Origin: CAJQPP01 sp963793465
GTDB lineage: Bacteria; Planctomycetota; Planctomycetia; Pirellulales; Pirellulaceae
Reading direction: 5' to 3'
Assembly: GCA_963793465.1 (NCBI GenBank)
Contig: CAWCAJ010000004.1
Coordinates: forward strand, 124,001 to 188,000
DNA length: 64,000 nt
Shown here: positions 1-9,145 of the stretch, in pieces
Layout: each line of letters starts with the position of its first letter
Position numbering within the stretch: the stretch's first letter is position 1
Made by a program: the position numbers and the translations under genes
The notes under the pieces: generated by a model
Databases searched by the model: none
Told to the model about the DNA's origin: nothing
The model's input: the letters and a program-made list of their open reading frames with translations, nothing else

Positions 1-2
1 GG

Positions 3-326
3 GTGGGTGATCGATTTCAGGCCGCCTACTGCTACGACTTGCAAACCGGAAATGCTGTGCTGTCCTACGAACCCAATAATGGCTGGTTGACTCGCGGCTT
101 CCGCCTGGTCGTGCGTCCTTTGTACCGCATCTTTCCCAAACCCGGAGAGTTCTACAAACTGGTTTCCCACCTGTCATCATCGGGGGATGCGCGAGGCAAT
201 CCGGATATCGATATGACGAAACTCCCCTACCGGGACAACCCCTGGTCCCCCTTGAAAAGCGGGGTCCTGTTTACTTTGCTGGTGCTGGGAATCGCCTGTT
301 TCACCTTTCAACGTCAGGATTTCTAG
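3..326 (+). CDS. C-terminal fragment of a probable ABC-2 type permease
   Basis: The reading frame is open at the left edge, so only the last ~107 codons are present and the true start lies outside the window. The end of the protein is a single hydrophobic segment (about residues 83-101 of the fragment) followed by the short polar tail FQRQDF. A closing transmembrane helix with an arginine/aspartate-phenylalanine tail is common in ABC-2 type permease subunits. The part before it is soluble and not diagnostic. Family assignment rests on this tail alone and is an inference; an unrelated membrane-anchored protein is possible. Confidence 0.5.
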   Translation: MGDRFQAAYCYDLQTGNAVLSYEPNNGWLTRGFRLVVRPLYRIFPKPGEFYKLVSHLSSSGDARGNPDIDMTKLPYRDNPWSPLKSGVLFTLLVLGIACFTFQRQDF

Positions 327-424
327 AAATTCCGCCAAACCCTCAAAACCGCTGGACCTAACTTGTCGGGCAAGCTGCGATATCTCTGGTGTAGCAGAAA
401 ACATCTCCCTGAAAGGAATCGCAA

Positions 425-742
425 ATGCCCAAATACTACACCACCTGTGGTTCTCTGGAATTTTTGACCACCGCCCATGATCCGCGCTCAGCCGCCCTGT
501 GGTCCATCCATCAGTTCCTGGCCCGTCATATTGAGCTGGAATCCGTGGCCTGGGAGGATCCTGAAACAATCGATCGACAGGATCTGATCGAGGCGATGCT
601 GGAACTCGACGATACGGTTGTAGTATCGGAGGTAGGGTTTGGTCGCGACGACGCGGCCATCCTGGATACCCCCGATTTGCTGGCGGAATGGAACCAGCTG
701 GTGATTGCCGTTTCTCGTTTGGAATCTCTGCCGACAAATTAA
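425..742 (+). CDS. Conserved hypothetical protein, 105 aa
   Basis: A small acidic soluble protein starting at an ATG preceded by a purine-rich AAAGGA about 7 bases upstream, one of the few clear ribosome binding sites in this part of the window. No signal peptide or transmembrane segment is visible. The sequence alternates short helical stretches with many Asp/Glu residues, and I recognise no motif. It stands alone, about 100 bp after the permease fragment. Coding is supported by the RBS and by a normal amino-acid composition; the longer antisense frame has the Arg/Pro-rich composition of a shadow. Function unknown. Confidence 0.6.
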   Translation: MPKYYTTCGSLEFLTTAHDPRSAALWSIHQFLARHIELESVAWEDPETIDRQDLIEAMLELDDTVVVSEVGFGRDDAAILDTPDLLAEWNQLVIAVSRLESLPTN

Positions 743-920
743 GGGCTGGTTGGTGTTGGATGCCGCGCGTGGCAGGAACGGTCCGTCGCAGGGACGGTCC
801 GTCGCAGGGACGGAAACCCGTTGCCCAAGCCGACGGAAGAATTCGAGCCTTGCCAGGATGGTAGGAAGAGGAGGCCAGTTTTGGGAATCGGAATTCTTGC
901 GAATTCAGCGACGGGTGTGG
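743..920. repeat. Short intergenic repeats (GTCCGTCGCAGGGACG twice; GAATTC hairpin)
   Basis: Between the hypothetical gene and the convergent hemerythrin-like gene lie two adjacent copies of GTCCGTCGCAGGGACG (about 780-812), each self-complementary at its ends. Around 890-908 there is a GAATTCTTGCGAATTC stem-loop followed by CAGCGACG. The second element recurs at about 10171 and 10377, so it belongs to a dispersed family. Confidence 0.55.
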
Positions 921-1442
921 CTAGTCCCCGACCCCAATTTCATCGTTGCAAAGCCGCATCATCAGCTCCGACTCCTGTTGCTCGTGAGCCTGAAAGCGCT
1001 GCACAAACGTCTGGAACCCCTCCACGATCGTGGGCAGCACCCTCGCGGAAGATACCTCCCGATACAAAACGCGATGGGCCAGTTCCACCAAGTGGCAGAC
1101 TTCCATGTAGATGGCCTCGTGTTGCGATTGAAGCTGATGGGCGCAGTTGCTTACATGGGGATGGATCAGCTGGGCTGCCTGAAAGTAACCGTAGAATTCT
1201 TCCAGAGCAAAATAGGTCTCCAGTTCATCCCGCAAATGTTCCAGCAGTGAAACAAGCTCCGCCAAAGGGACCTTGGTTCCCTTGGTCGCTAACTGCAGCC
1301 GCAGCGTCTCGATGATCGCCGCGGGTTGCTCCACATCCTGTTTGATCTCCTGCAGGAAGGCCACATTCAGCGTTAATCCCGGCCAGCTGGCGGCCTCCCC
1401 ATGTTGATGGCGAAGGTCCTGCTCGGTCAACCAACTACTCAT
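921..1442 (-). CDS. Hemerythrin-like four-helix protein
   Basis: The protein is about 173 residues if it starts at the ATG at 1442, which is preceded by GGGGAG at good spacing. The frame stays open to 1559, but the extra N-terminus is not protein-like. The chain is almost entirely helical. It carries an E-E-F segment in the second helix, a Q-S-Q-H-E segment in the third and an H-E-Q-Q-E segment in the last. This spacing of His and Glu resembles the HHE/hemerythrin fold, which binds a di-iron centre for oxygen or redox sensing. The first metal ligand is not obvious, so metal binding is unproven. It is convergent with the gene at 425-742. Confidence 0.55.
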   Translation of the reverse strand: MSSWLTEQDLRHQHGEAASWPGLTLNVAFLQEIKQDVEQPAAIIETLRLQLATKGTKVPLAELVSLLEHLRDELETYFALEEFYGYFQAAQLIHPHVSNCAHQLQSQHEAIYMEVCHLVELAHRVLYREVSSARVLPTIVEGFQTFVQRFQAHEQQESELMMRLCNDEIGVGD

Positions 1443-1799
1443 CACGATCTCCCCAAGTTGGGCCACCCCAAAAAGGACTCCTGACATAACCAGATTCAGT
1501 TTTCGAGTGGCAAATATCCCGGTTGGGTAAATTGTCCAGCGATCACGCTGTCCGCCCATTCTATGGGGGGCAACAGGTCGATTTCAAATTCTGGATGCGA
1601 TAGCAATCGCTGCAACAGCCGTTAATTTGCCATTGGCCACGTCTCTCGGTGGATTAAGGACCGACTTCGGGCCCTTGCCTGTTTTTTGCCGCTGCTGCGA
1701 TCCGTCCGACAGTCCCGTCCTTTCCCCAGCCCGGTGTTGTCCCCGAAACCGCTGCGGATCAAAATAAGTCCTGTTTTCAGGAGCAAATGAGAGAGCCCT
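1443..1799. other. Intergenic, no feature recognised
   Basis: About 360 bp between divergent genes. A minus-strand frame crosses it but has shadow-like composition and overlaps the gene at 1800. Promoters for both flanking genes should lie here; I see no convincing consensus. Confidence 0.4.
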
Positions 1800-2075
1800 A
1801 TGAATACGCGATCCAAGTACCAGCAGAACATCATCAAGAACTACTACGAAAATCGCGATGCTATCGCTTTGCAACGCGCCCAGGAGCTGGTCACGGAATT
1901 GTACCTGTCCAGCGGAAAGGGTCGGGAAAAACACTGGAAGAGCCTGCGTGGCCATTTAGAAAAATTGGGAGTCGCCCCCACCACGATCGCGCATTTGGAA
2001 GAAAAGGACAATCCGGAATTGGTGGCCAACCTGATCACCAAAATCTCCAAGAAACAGGACGAGGAAGCCACCTAA
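1800..2075 (+). CDS. Conserved hypothetical protein, 91 aa
   Basis: A small basic, strongly helical protein beginning at an ATG with GAGAG just upstream. The sequence has the look of a planctomycete-specific small protein: an N-terminal basic stretch containing two tyrosines (NYYENR), a helix-rich middle and a lysine-rich end (KISKKQDEE). There is no signal peptide or membrane segment. It ends about 220 bp before the large secreted protein gene. I recognise no domain and infer no function. Confidence 0.6.
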   Translation: MNTRSKYQQNIIKNYYENRDAIALQRAQELVTELYLSSGKGREKHWKSLRGHLEKLGVAPTTIAHLEEKDNPELVANLITKISKKQDEEAT

Positions 2076-2297
2076 AACCTGTTTCGCTTGTGGCGGCAAA
2101 CCCTTGGCCCACTCGGTTCGACCGCTGGATCGCTGCCACACTCAGAAAGCCTGTCGGTCGGCTTGGCAAATGGCGAGGGGGGCGCCGATAGCGGATTGAC
2201 CGATAGCAAATGGGCCAATGCGGATGGGCACAAAACCGCCATCTTCTCGGGTGTGGCAAACATCGCCCAAAGAAATCGCTCTGGCCCCATTTTCCGC

Positions 2298-5200
2298 ATG
2301 GGGCATAGAATGGACCCGTTCCATTCATTCTCTTCATGGATACCGATATGGCCGGTCAAGGACGACGGGTTGCCGCTGAGCGGTTTGACCTTCCCGATAC
2401 TGGTGCTTTGGCTTGCCAGCTTGGTGCCGCATTGCCCTGCACAAGTGATCGACTGGCGGATGCCCCCCAGTTGGAAGTTGGACGCCGAGCCAACCGACCT
2501 GTTCTTCATCGATCGCAATCAGGGCTGGATTGTGGGTGATCGGGGACTGGTGCTGAGAACTTCCGACGGTGGTCAGAACTGGGAACCGGTCACATTGCAA
2601 ACGGATCCTCTGGACCCCGACTCGTTGCCGGTTTCGTGCCGATTGGAGACCGTGAATTTTGTGTCTCCCAGCCATGGTTGGATTGCCGGCGGCTATCACA
2701 ATCCCGGTTCCACGACCAGTCATGGCGTGTTGTTCGCGACGGTCGACGGTGGCCAGACCTGGAAACAGATCCAGGGCATTGCCCTGCCCAAGATCAACCG
2801 CCTGATGTTTTCAACGCCTCTGGAGGGGATCGCGGTGGGCGATGGAAATGCCTTGAAACCCAGCGGCGTATTTCAGACCCGTGACGGTGGTCGATCCTGG
2901 TCCTGCAATTCTCGAGGCTCGGTGCACAGCTGGCAGGTTGCCGATCAGGCCAACGGTGTTACGGTGTTAGCCACAGACAATGGCCAGCTGGGTCGTTTTG
3001 CAGACCAACAGTTGACGGAGGCCTTTTTCAACACCCCGGCCAGCGACCAGGCCGCTGCCCGGCCTGAGCCACCGCGGATTCGACAAATCCGCATGTTGGA
3101 TGAGCGTTTTGGTTACGCCGTGGCTGATGCGGCGGAAATGTATCAAACGCGAAATGGCGGCTATTCCTGGGACGCCTTTCCGGCTCCCTCGGTCGAGTCG
3201 GCCGGTCTGGATTTGTATACGCTGAGCATTCAGGCCAACCGGATTTGGGTGGCTGGCAATCCGGGCTCCATGATCTGGACCCGCACCACCGACCAAGCGG
3301 AGTGGCAGCCGTTGGAAACTCCGTTGCGGACGCCGATTGCGCGACTGCACTTTGTGGACACGGAATATGGCTGGGCGGTCGGGACTGGCGGCTCGATCAT
3401 ACACACGCAGGACGGTGGAAAGACCTGGTCCCTGCAAAGGAGAGGCCTGGATGGGGTGGCCTTGTTACAAGTCAGCATGGACGCCCGCGAATTCGTACCG
3501 GAATTGTTCAGCAGATATTGTGGCGACGAGAATTACATTGGCGGTGCGATATTTCTGAAACCGCCGCAGCGGGAGGCCGCGACGCCCAACACGACCTGCC
3601 ATTCCGGTCCCGTTTCCGTCGATGTGGCCCGGCAGGCCCTGTGTCGGGTCGGTGGTTCATTTTTGATCGATCGCGTCTGGGATGCCGCGGCGAACGCTAC
3701 CGCGGCCCAGGATTCCCAGGTGGTTGCTTTTCTGACACGACAAATTCGCGTCTTCCGACCCCGCGTGATCGCGATTCCGTCCGGCAGCATCGCAGATATT
3801 CAGGACATTCGCCGCCAGGTCTTGGCCGCGGTCAACCTGGCAGCCGACGGCGATCACCCATCGTCGACCGGTCTGCCGGCCTGGCAAGTCGGAAAGGTCG
3901 TGGTTCTGGACCGCGGCGATGTGTCGCACCTGAAGATTGCACCCGGCTATTACATGATGGAATTGGGTGCCTTGGCCAGTGACCATGCTGCCGTCAGTCG
4001 CCTGTTGCTGAAACCGGAGTCTGTCCAGTCAGGCACGGTATCATTGACCACGATTTTCACAAGTCCGTTTGCGGCGGGTCCCAACAACCGACTTTTCGGG
4101 GGAATCGAAATCACCGACGCCGAGGTACCCGTCCGCGGCGCACGCAAGCGGACCGCCGGCAACATGACGCAAATGCGGCAACTGGCCGGCAAGCGGAAAA
4201 CCATGGATCGCTTGTTGGAAATGGCGCCGCAGATGACGGCGGCTATCTGGAACAACCACCTGTCCGAGTTGACGATGCAGTTGGACGATGCGGCCGCCGG
4301 AGTCTGGCTGTTTGAACTGGCCAATCGTTGCGACGTGCTGGGCCTGACGGAACTGGCCGTGCAATCTCACCTGTATCTGACCAACCGCTATCGGCAGCAC
4401 CCCCTGGCCACATCCGGATTTCGATGGTTGTTCCGACACTACTCCAGTGCGGAACAGGCCCATATTTCGATTCGCCAGGCCCAGATCCAAGAGGCCAGTC
4501 GCAACGTCCCGACTACCGCGGGGGAAGTGCCGCTGACACGGCCCGTGCAACAGCAAGTCAATGGGGTCAACGTGGTATCGTGGGAGGTCGATGATCCGCG
4601 TACCGCCAGTGACAACCTGCAAGCCAAGCAATGGACTTCGCGGGAACGCAAAGACATCTTGCGTTTACGGTTTCAACAGGCTCGAGCCATCGCCCAGTCC
4701 TTTGCCTTGACGGATGCAACAGGACTGGATTGGGGCCGTTTTGATCTGGCCCGGATCGGACTCAACCGGCGGCTGGATCCCGGGGTCTCCGTTGCAGACC
4801 CGTTGAAGCGGTTGGCCTCCACCGCAGATCCGGCGTTGGCTCGCATGGCGTTGACCGAACTGGAAATCCTGCAACAACAAGGTTCCGCTGCTACTGCAAA
4901 CAACACGCGGGTCTGTGCCACAGCCACCAGCCGCCCCTGGCTGGATGGTGCGTTGCAGGATGAACTCTGGGGGCACGCCTTACAACAAAACTCTCATATT
5001 CCCCTGCTCGCCGCCGGGGGAGGGCCTAGTCAGGACCAGTTGCTGTTGGCGGCCGACGACGAGTTTCTGTACATCGCCATCCGCTGTCTGCAGCACCCGG
5101 ATCAGACCTATGATGACAACCCCCTGCTGGTCCGTTCGCGTGACAGTCAGCTCAGCGGATCCGATCGCGTGGAAATTGCCATCGACATCGATCGGGATTA

Positions 5201-5594
5201 CGACACCTGCTTTCTGTTTAGCGTGGACGCCCAAGGTCGTGTCGCCGAATCGTTTGGCAACAATCTGGCCTGGAACCCGGAGTGGTTTGTGGCCCATCGC
5301 TGCCAGGATTCATGGTGGATTGCCGAGATTGCCATTCCACTGGAAGAAATTTCGAGCTTTGGTGATTACTGGTCGATCGCGGTGAGTCGGCATCTGCGAA
5401 ATCGCCTGATCTCCCACAGTTGGCAAGCTGCTGCCGTGGAGCCTGCAAGGCCGCAGGGATGGGTGTCTTTGCATGAGCAGGCCGACCAGCATCAAGCAAC
5501 ATTGCAGGCACTTCCCTTGTCGGCCTTTCAATGGATCAAAATGCCCTGGTCGGAAACGAAGCCGGCGATCCAGTCGCTTCCCGAACAGGAGTGA
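2298..5594 (+). CDS. Large secreted protein: Ycf48-like Asp-box repeats plus C-terminal CBM9-like domain
   Basis: The coding frame is open from 2088, but protein-like sequence begins near the ATGs at 2298 and 2310 (GGGG lies upstream of the latter), followed by a long hydrophobic signal-like stretch ending in PAQ. The first ~350 residues carry at least five Asp-box motifs (DGGQNW, DGGQTW, DGGRSW, NGGYSW, DGGKTW). These are typical of Ycf48/BNR beta-propellers that act as assembly or binding platforms outside the cytoplasm. The middle ~450 residues are unassigned. The last ~220 residues resemble the CBM9-like/DOMON-type beta-sandwich found at the ends of planctomycete secreted proteins (D-E-L-W-G motif, then D-D-E-F-L-Y-I-A and V-E-I-A-I-D-I-D). 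Substrate and partner are unknown. Confidence 0.75.
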   Translation: MGHRMDPFHSFSSWIPIWPVKDDGLPLSGLTFPILVLWLASLVPHCPAQVIDWRMPPSWKLDAEPTDLFFIDRNQGWIVGDRGLVLRTSDGGQNWEPVTLQTDPLDPDSLPVSCRLETVNFVSPSHGWIAGGYHNPGSTTSHGVLFATVDGGQTWKQIQGIALPKINRLMFSTPLEGIAVGDGNALKPSGVFQTRDGGRSWSCNSRGSVHSWQVADQANGVTVLATDNGQLGRFADQQLTEAFFNTPASDQAAARPEPPRIRQIRMLDERFGYAVADAAEMYQTRNGGYSWDAFPAPSVESAGLDLYTLSIQANRIWVAGNPGSMIWTRTTDQAEWQPLETPLRTPIARLHFVDTEYGWAVGTGGSIIHTQDGGKTWSLQRRGLDGVALLQVSMDAREFVPELFSRYCGDENYIGGAIFLKPPQREAATPNTTCHSGPVSVDVARQALCRVGGSFLIDRVWDAAANATAAQDSQVVAFLTRQIRVFRPRVIAIPSGSIADIQDIRRQVLAAVNLAADGDHPSSTGLPAWQVGKVVVLDRGDVSHLKIAPGYYMMELGALASDHAAVSRLLLKPESVQSGTVSLTTIFTSPFAAGPNNRLFGGIEITDAEVPVRGARKRTAGNMTQMRQLAGKRKTMDRLLEMAPQMTAAIWNNHLSELTMQLDDAAAGVWLFELANRCDVLGLTELAVQSHLYLTNRYRQHPLATSGFRWLFRHYSSAEQAHISIRQAQIQEASRNVPTTAGEVPLTRPVQQQVNGVNVVSWEVDDPRTASDNLQAKQWTSRERKDILRLRFQQARAIAQSFALTDATGLDWGRFDLARIGLNRRLDPGVSVADPLKRLASTADPALARMALTELEILQQQGSAATANNTRVCATATSRPWLDGALQDELWGHALQQNSHIPLLAAGGGPSQDQLLLAADDEFLYIAIRCLQHPDQTYDDNPLLVRSRDSQLSGSDRVEIAIDIDRDYDTCFLFSVDAQGRVAESFGNNLAWNPEWFVAHRCQDSWWIAEIAIPLEEISSFGDYWSIAVSRHLRNRLISHSWQAAAVEPARPQGWVSLHEQADQHQATLQALPLSAFQWIKMPWSETKPAIQSLPEQE

Positions 5595-5911
5595 CGCCGC
5601 TATTGACCGTGACCCAATTTTTAGCCGGTGGCCCAACGGGCACGCCATTGCTATCAGTCCAAATTTTTGACGAATCCGCATTGTCCGACAGGGATGTAAC
5701 CTTTACAAACCTCCATGCAAATTCGGGGGTGCCATTTTCGCTCGCACATTTGCGAAACGCAAACAACACCGCTGTTTGCAGCCAAACAAAATTTTCGGAT
5801 CGATTGGCGCAGCAACTGCTTGTTCCTTTTGTCCTGTGCAAGTCAGCACGAACCCAACCCAAAACTTACCAACCGCTCACGTACTTCACATCCAATCAAG
5901 GAGGATTGATC
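5595..5911. other. Intergenic upstream of ompH, no feature recognised
   Basis: A 317-bp leader that is noticeably more AT-rich than the neighbouring genes. It must hold the promoter for the OmpH-like gene, but I found no confident -35/-10 pair. A read-through frame crosses it in phase with ompH but has no protein-like features. Confidence 0.35.
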
Positions 5912-6508
5912 TTGAAGTCGTCATTACAAATCATCGCCATCGTCGCCTGCGTTTTTTCGCTGGCCAGTACCCTTCGCGCTCAGGAAAGCAATGGTGGCAT
6001 CGTCGCTGTCCTGGATGTGGCCAAGGTCTTTGAGGCCAATAAGATCTTCATTGACCGCATGGATGCCATCAAGATCGAGGCCGAAAACTTCAAGGCCTTG
6101 ATGGAACGACAGCAGGCCGCGCTGCAGGAAAAGGCGGAGCCGCTGAAGACCTACAATCCGGGCACTCCGGAATTCAATGCCCTGCAAGCACAACTGGAAC
6201 AGGAAACGGCCACGTTACGAACGAATGCGCAGCAGACCAACACGGAATTGTTGAATCGCGAAGCAAAAATCTATCACGAAACCTATCTGAAGATGCAGCA
6301 GACGGTGGCTCAGCTGGCCCAGGAGTACAACATCACGCTGATCATCCGCTTCGACAGCAATCCGATCGATCCCACCAATCGAGCCGAAGTCATCAAGGGT
6401 GTCAATCGAAACATCGTCTACCAGAAAGATCTGGATTTGACGAGCATGGTCATCGACAAGCTGGCGGCGGCATCCACCGCCAGTGCCGGTGGAAATTTGA
6501 ACCGCTAG
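5912..6508 (+). CDS. OmpH/Skp family periplasmic chaperone
   Basis: The start is TTG, fixed by a perfect AAGGAGG seven bases upstream, the strongest Shine-Dalgarno in the window. The 198-residue product has a signal peptide ending LRAQ (about residue 24). A VLDVAKVFEAN segment typical of the Skp beta strand follows, then a long coiled coil (about residues 60-130) and a C-terminal strand/helix. Skp/OmpH proteins are trimeric jellyfish-shaped chaperones that hold unfolded outer-membrane proteins in the periplasm. The length matches the family. It stands alone and is followed by a repeat pair and a terminator. Confidence 0.85.
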   Translation: MKSSLQIIAIVACVFSLASTLRAQESNGGIVAVLDVAKVFEANKIFIDRMDAIKIEAENFKALMERQQAALQEKAEPLKTYNPGTPEFNALQAQLEQETATLRTNAQQTNTELLNREAKIYHETYLKMQQTVAQLAQEYNITLIIRFDSNPIDPTNRAEVIKGVNRNIVYQKDLDLTSMVIDKLAAASTASAGGNLNR

Positions 6509-6542
6509 TTTTCTGTCAGATATGAATTGAAAGGAAAGTGCT

Positions 6543-6882
6543 GGATCGGCAACGACACTGCTGGGCAAGCCAGCAGTGCGCACCCGTTCGATCAGCCTGG
6601 CCAGACCGCCAGTGCCAGGTCGCGCGGACATGGAGCGTGTGCCGCGATCATTTTCCCAAGCAACTCGGACGACCGGTAGTGGCAACCACCGGTCATTTCG
6701 AAACCGGCATTCCGGATCGGCAACGAAACTGCTGGGCAAGCCAGCAGTGGCACCCGTTCGATCAGCCTGGCCAGACCGCCAGTGCCAGTCGCGCGGACGT
6801 GTAGCGTGTGCCGCGATCATTTTCCCAAGCAACTCGGACGACCGGTAGTGGCAACCACCGGTCATTTCGAAACCGGCATTCC
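6543..6882. repeat. Two tandem ~170-bp repeat units with internal hairpin
   Basis: Unit one (6543-6713) and unit two (6714-6882) are near-identical, differing by a few substitutions and small indels. Each starts with a copy of the CACTGCTGG/CCAGCAGTG hairpin family (see 32120-32360) on the reverse strand. Each then carries a reverse-strand copy of a second dispersed element, related to those at 18664 and 20243. Each ends with a perfect ACCGGT-centred inverted repeat. The pair lies directly downstream of ompH. Confidence 0.8.
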
Positions 6883-6889
6883 AGCCCCG

Positions 6890-6914
6890 CCATGGGACAA
6901 CCCATGGCTTTTTT
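6890..6914 (+). terminator. Rho-independent terminator
   Basis: A perfect 7-bp stem CCATGGG-ACAA-CCCATGG is followed by CTTTTTT. It lies between the 3' ends of the ompH gene and its repeat pair (plus strand) and the convergent GGDEF gene. Polarity of the T tract fits the plus strand. Confidence 0.75.
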
Positions 6915-6941
6915 GCTGCGCCATTGAATCGCCGCTTTGCC

Positions 6942-7619
6942 CTACGCCTCGCGCTGCTGCGAATCGGACCGGTCGTCCGTTGCGGATGCCGCCGGGTCCT
7001 CCGTCAGGCAACGGTTGCCACCCTGTTGTTTGGCGCGATACATGGCCCGATCGGCCGCCCGGACCAGGTCTTCCAGGGTTCCCTGCCCCGTCGATTCGAC
7101 CAGACCGATACTCAGCCCCACGCTCCGTGTTTGCTCGTCCGCGGGGATCGTCTGGCGAGTCAATTCGACCAACCGTCGGGCAGCGTGTCGGGCCAGGTCC
7201 AAACGGGCCCCGGGCAGGATCACGGCCCACTCATCGCCGCCGATGCGGAAGACGATATCGCCCGCCCGAACATTGCTTTCCAGGATACGGGCCAGGGATT
7301 GCAACAACCGATCGCCAGCCGCGTGGCCGAAGGTGTCGTTGACACTTTTGAAACGATCGATGTCCATGATCATCAAACAGAAGCCTCGCCCATCCCGCAG
7401 TTGTTCCGCATGGCGGCGGCGAAGTTCCCGATCAAAACTGCGTCGATTGGCGATTCCGGTCAAGGGATCCGTCCCGGCCAATTCCTGCCAGCGGGTGATT
7501 TCTTTGGCTTGCGCCTCGACGCGGGCCTGTAGACGCGACACCTCGGTCCTGAGTTGAATCGACTCGGGCGATGCGGAGGGCTCAGGCGAGGGGTCGTCCG
7601 GGCCGGATGACGCTTTCAT
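6942..7619 (-). CDS. GGDEF-domain diguanylate cyclase
   Basis: From the ATG at 7619 the protein has 225 residues; a TTG at 7676 would add 19 unconvincing ones. Residues 20-45 form a coiled coil, a usual dimerisation stalk. The GGDEF domain runs from about 49 to 210, with the opening GTDPLTGIANRRSFD, the metal-binding MDIDRFK, and the active-site loop GGDEW at 127-131. Trp replaces the usual Phe/Tyr. An intact inhibitory I-site RAGD sits five residues before it (118-121). The protein should make cyclic di-GMP in the cytoplasm with product inhibition. No sensor domain is fused, so the input is unknown. The product is cytosolic and monocistronic. Confidence 0.9.
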   Translation of the reverse strand: MKASSGPDDPSPEPSASPESIQLRTEVSRLQARVEAQAKEITRWQELAGTDPLTGIANRRSFDRELRRRHAEQLRDGRGFCLMIMDIDRFKSVNDTFGHAAGDRLLQSLARILESNVRAGDIVFRIGGDEWAVILPGARLDLARHAARRLVELTRQTIPADEQTRSVGLSIGLVESTGQGTLEDLVRAADRAMYRAKQQGGNRCLTEDPAASATDDRSDSQQREA

Positions 7620-7809
7620 GGGCAGCAGCACCTTGGCAGTGCGGTGATAAATCGTCAAAAAAAAGCTGGGCGGCAAGGTTTCAGGTTAACATGCCAGCCC
7701 GACTTATCAATGATGGAGCTCAGGAACCAGATGCTGTGGGCCAGTCGGTCTCGCCGCCCCTGCCTGCCAGGCCTTCCGCCAAGAATCTGTTGACGCCCAA
7801 AGGTGAGCC

Positions 7810-9056
7810 TTGAACCTGCTGCTGTTTGAAGATGCCCTGGTTGATACTTTGTCGCCGGTGACCCTGGGGCGGCCCATGTTCGATGTCACCTGTGGGGCCT
7901 ATCGGTTGATCGATCTGATCGCCGACGCGGGCTCGGCCCTTTCGTTTGCAGTTCGCGACCACCTGACCGATGTCGTCCGGGCCGATTATCCTGACGCGGA
8001 AGTCAATCATTTTCAGCAATCACAATATCTATGCCTGAATGCTCGCCTGGCCCCGACCCAGAGCAATTCGGCGAAACTGCGAACGTGGCTGTCCCAAAAC
8101 CACCCGAACCCGGGCGCGAGATGTTGGCGGAGGGCACACAGGTTTTGGCTGCCTGGGTGTCCCAGTCCGATTTGCCAACCCTGATTGCCCAACGGTTTTC
8201 TGGCGAAGCGTTGGGCAAGGCGGACTATCGGCAGGGAAGCGTTGGCTTGCAGCGGATCGACGCCCTGCACGACCTGATCCGTTTGCATGGCGAAGCGATG
8301 GCGGACAACCTGCAGCATCGCTTGACCACTCGCCAGTACCACGAAGTGGCCGAGGGCGTGTTTTCGGCTGAACCGGATGCCACCCTGGGACCGCATATCG
8401 CGACCTGTACCCAGGACGGTCCCATTGTGATGGAGGCCGGCTGCCAGTTGGGGCCATTTACTTTTCTACAGGGGCCCGTGTACCTGGGTCCCGGCTGTCG
8501 TGTCGCCGAGCACTCCTCGCTGAAGGAAGGGGTTTGCGCGGGAACCCGCTGCAAACTGGGTGGCGAAGTGGAAGCCACAATCATGGAGTCCTTCTCCAAC
8601 AAGCAGCATCACGGTTTTCTGGGGCACAGTTACCTGGGCAGCTGGATCAACCTGGGAGCCGGCACCAGCAACAGCGACCTGAAGAACACCTACGGCAAAG
8701 TGACCATGCGTCGGCAGTCAACCCGTATCGATACCGGCATGCAGTTTGTAGGTTGCTTTGTGGGTGACTACAGCAAGACCGCCATCAACACCTCGATCTT
8801 CACCGGCAAAACGATAGGGGTTTGCAGCATGCTGTACGGCTTCGCCAGCCAAGACGTGGCCCCCTTCACCAATCACGCACAAAACTGGGGCCAGGTGACC
8901 GAGGTCGATCCCCAGGTAATGATGGAAACTCAAAGACGCATGTTCGGGCGTCGCCAGGTCGTGCAGCGTGACTGCGATCGCCAGCTGATCGAGTCCATGT
9001 TCGAGTTAACTCGCGACCAGCGGATCGGTTTGCCTTGCCAGCCTCTCGTTTTTTGA
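7810..9056 (+). CDS. GlmU-like sugar nucleotidyltransferase/acetyltransferase, interrupted by a frameshift
   Basis: Translation starts at TTG 7810 behind AAAGGTGAG. The N-terminal ~80 residues (LLFEDALVD, then LTLGRPMFD) match the start of the alternative GlmU family of Bacteroidetes and Planctomycetes. That family combines a nucleotidyltransferase domain with a left-handed beta-helix acyltransferase and makes UDP-GlcNAc or a related sugar nucleotide for cell-surface polymers. At the CCCC run 8051-8054 the frame breaks. Adding one C joins LNARLAP to DPEQFGE, and the second frame continues to 9056 with the hexapeptide beta-helix (residues ~195-330, containing LGAGTSNSDLKNTYG). The joined length (~415 aa) fits the family. 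The break is either a missing base in the assembly or a disabling mutation. Confidence 0.8.
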
Positions 9057-9145
9057 GGGCCCACTTCGTAGGATAAATTCACCGTTGTGTGGACCGCCAG
9101 GCGGTGCTGGTGCGTCCCAAGAACTGCCTTTCTCCTGGATCCACT

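Noticed and set aside
1584..1955. 123-codon minus-strand frame
   Set aside because: Overlaps the better-supported gene at 1800 and has no start signal.
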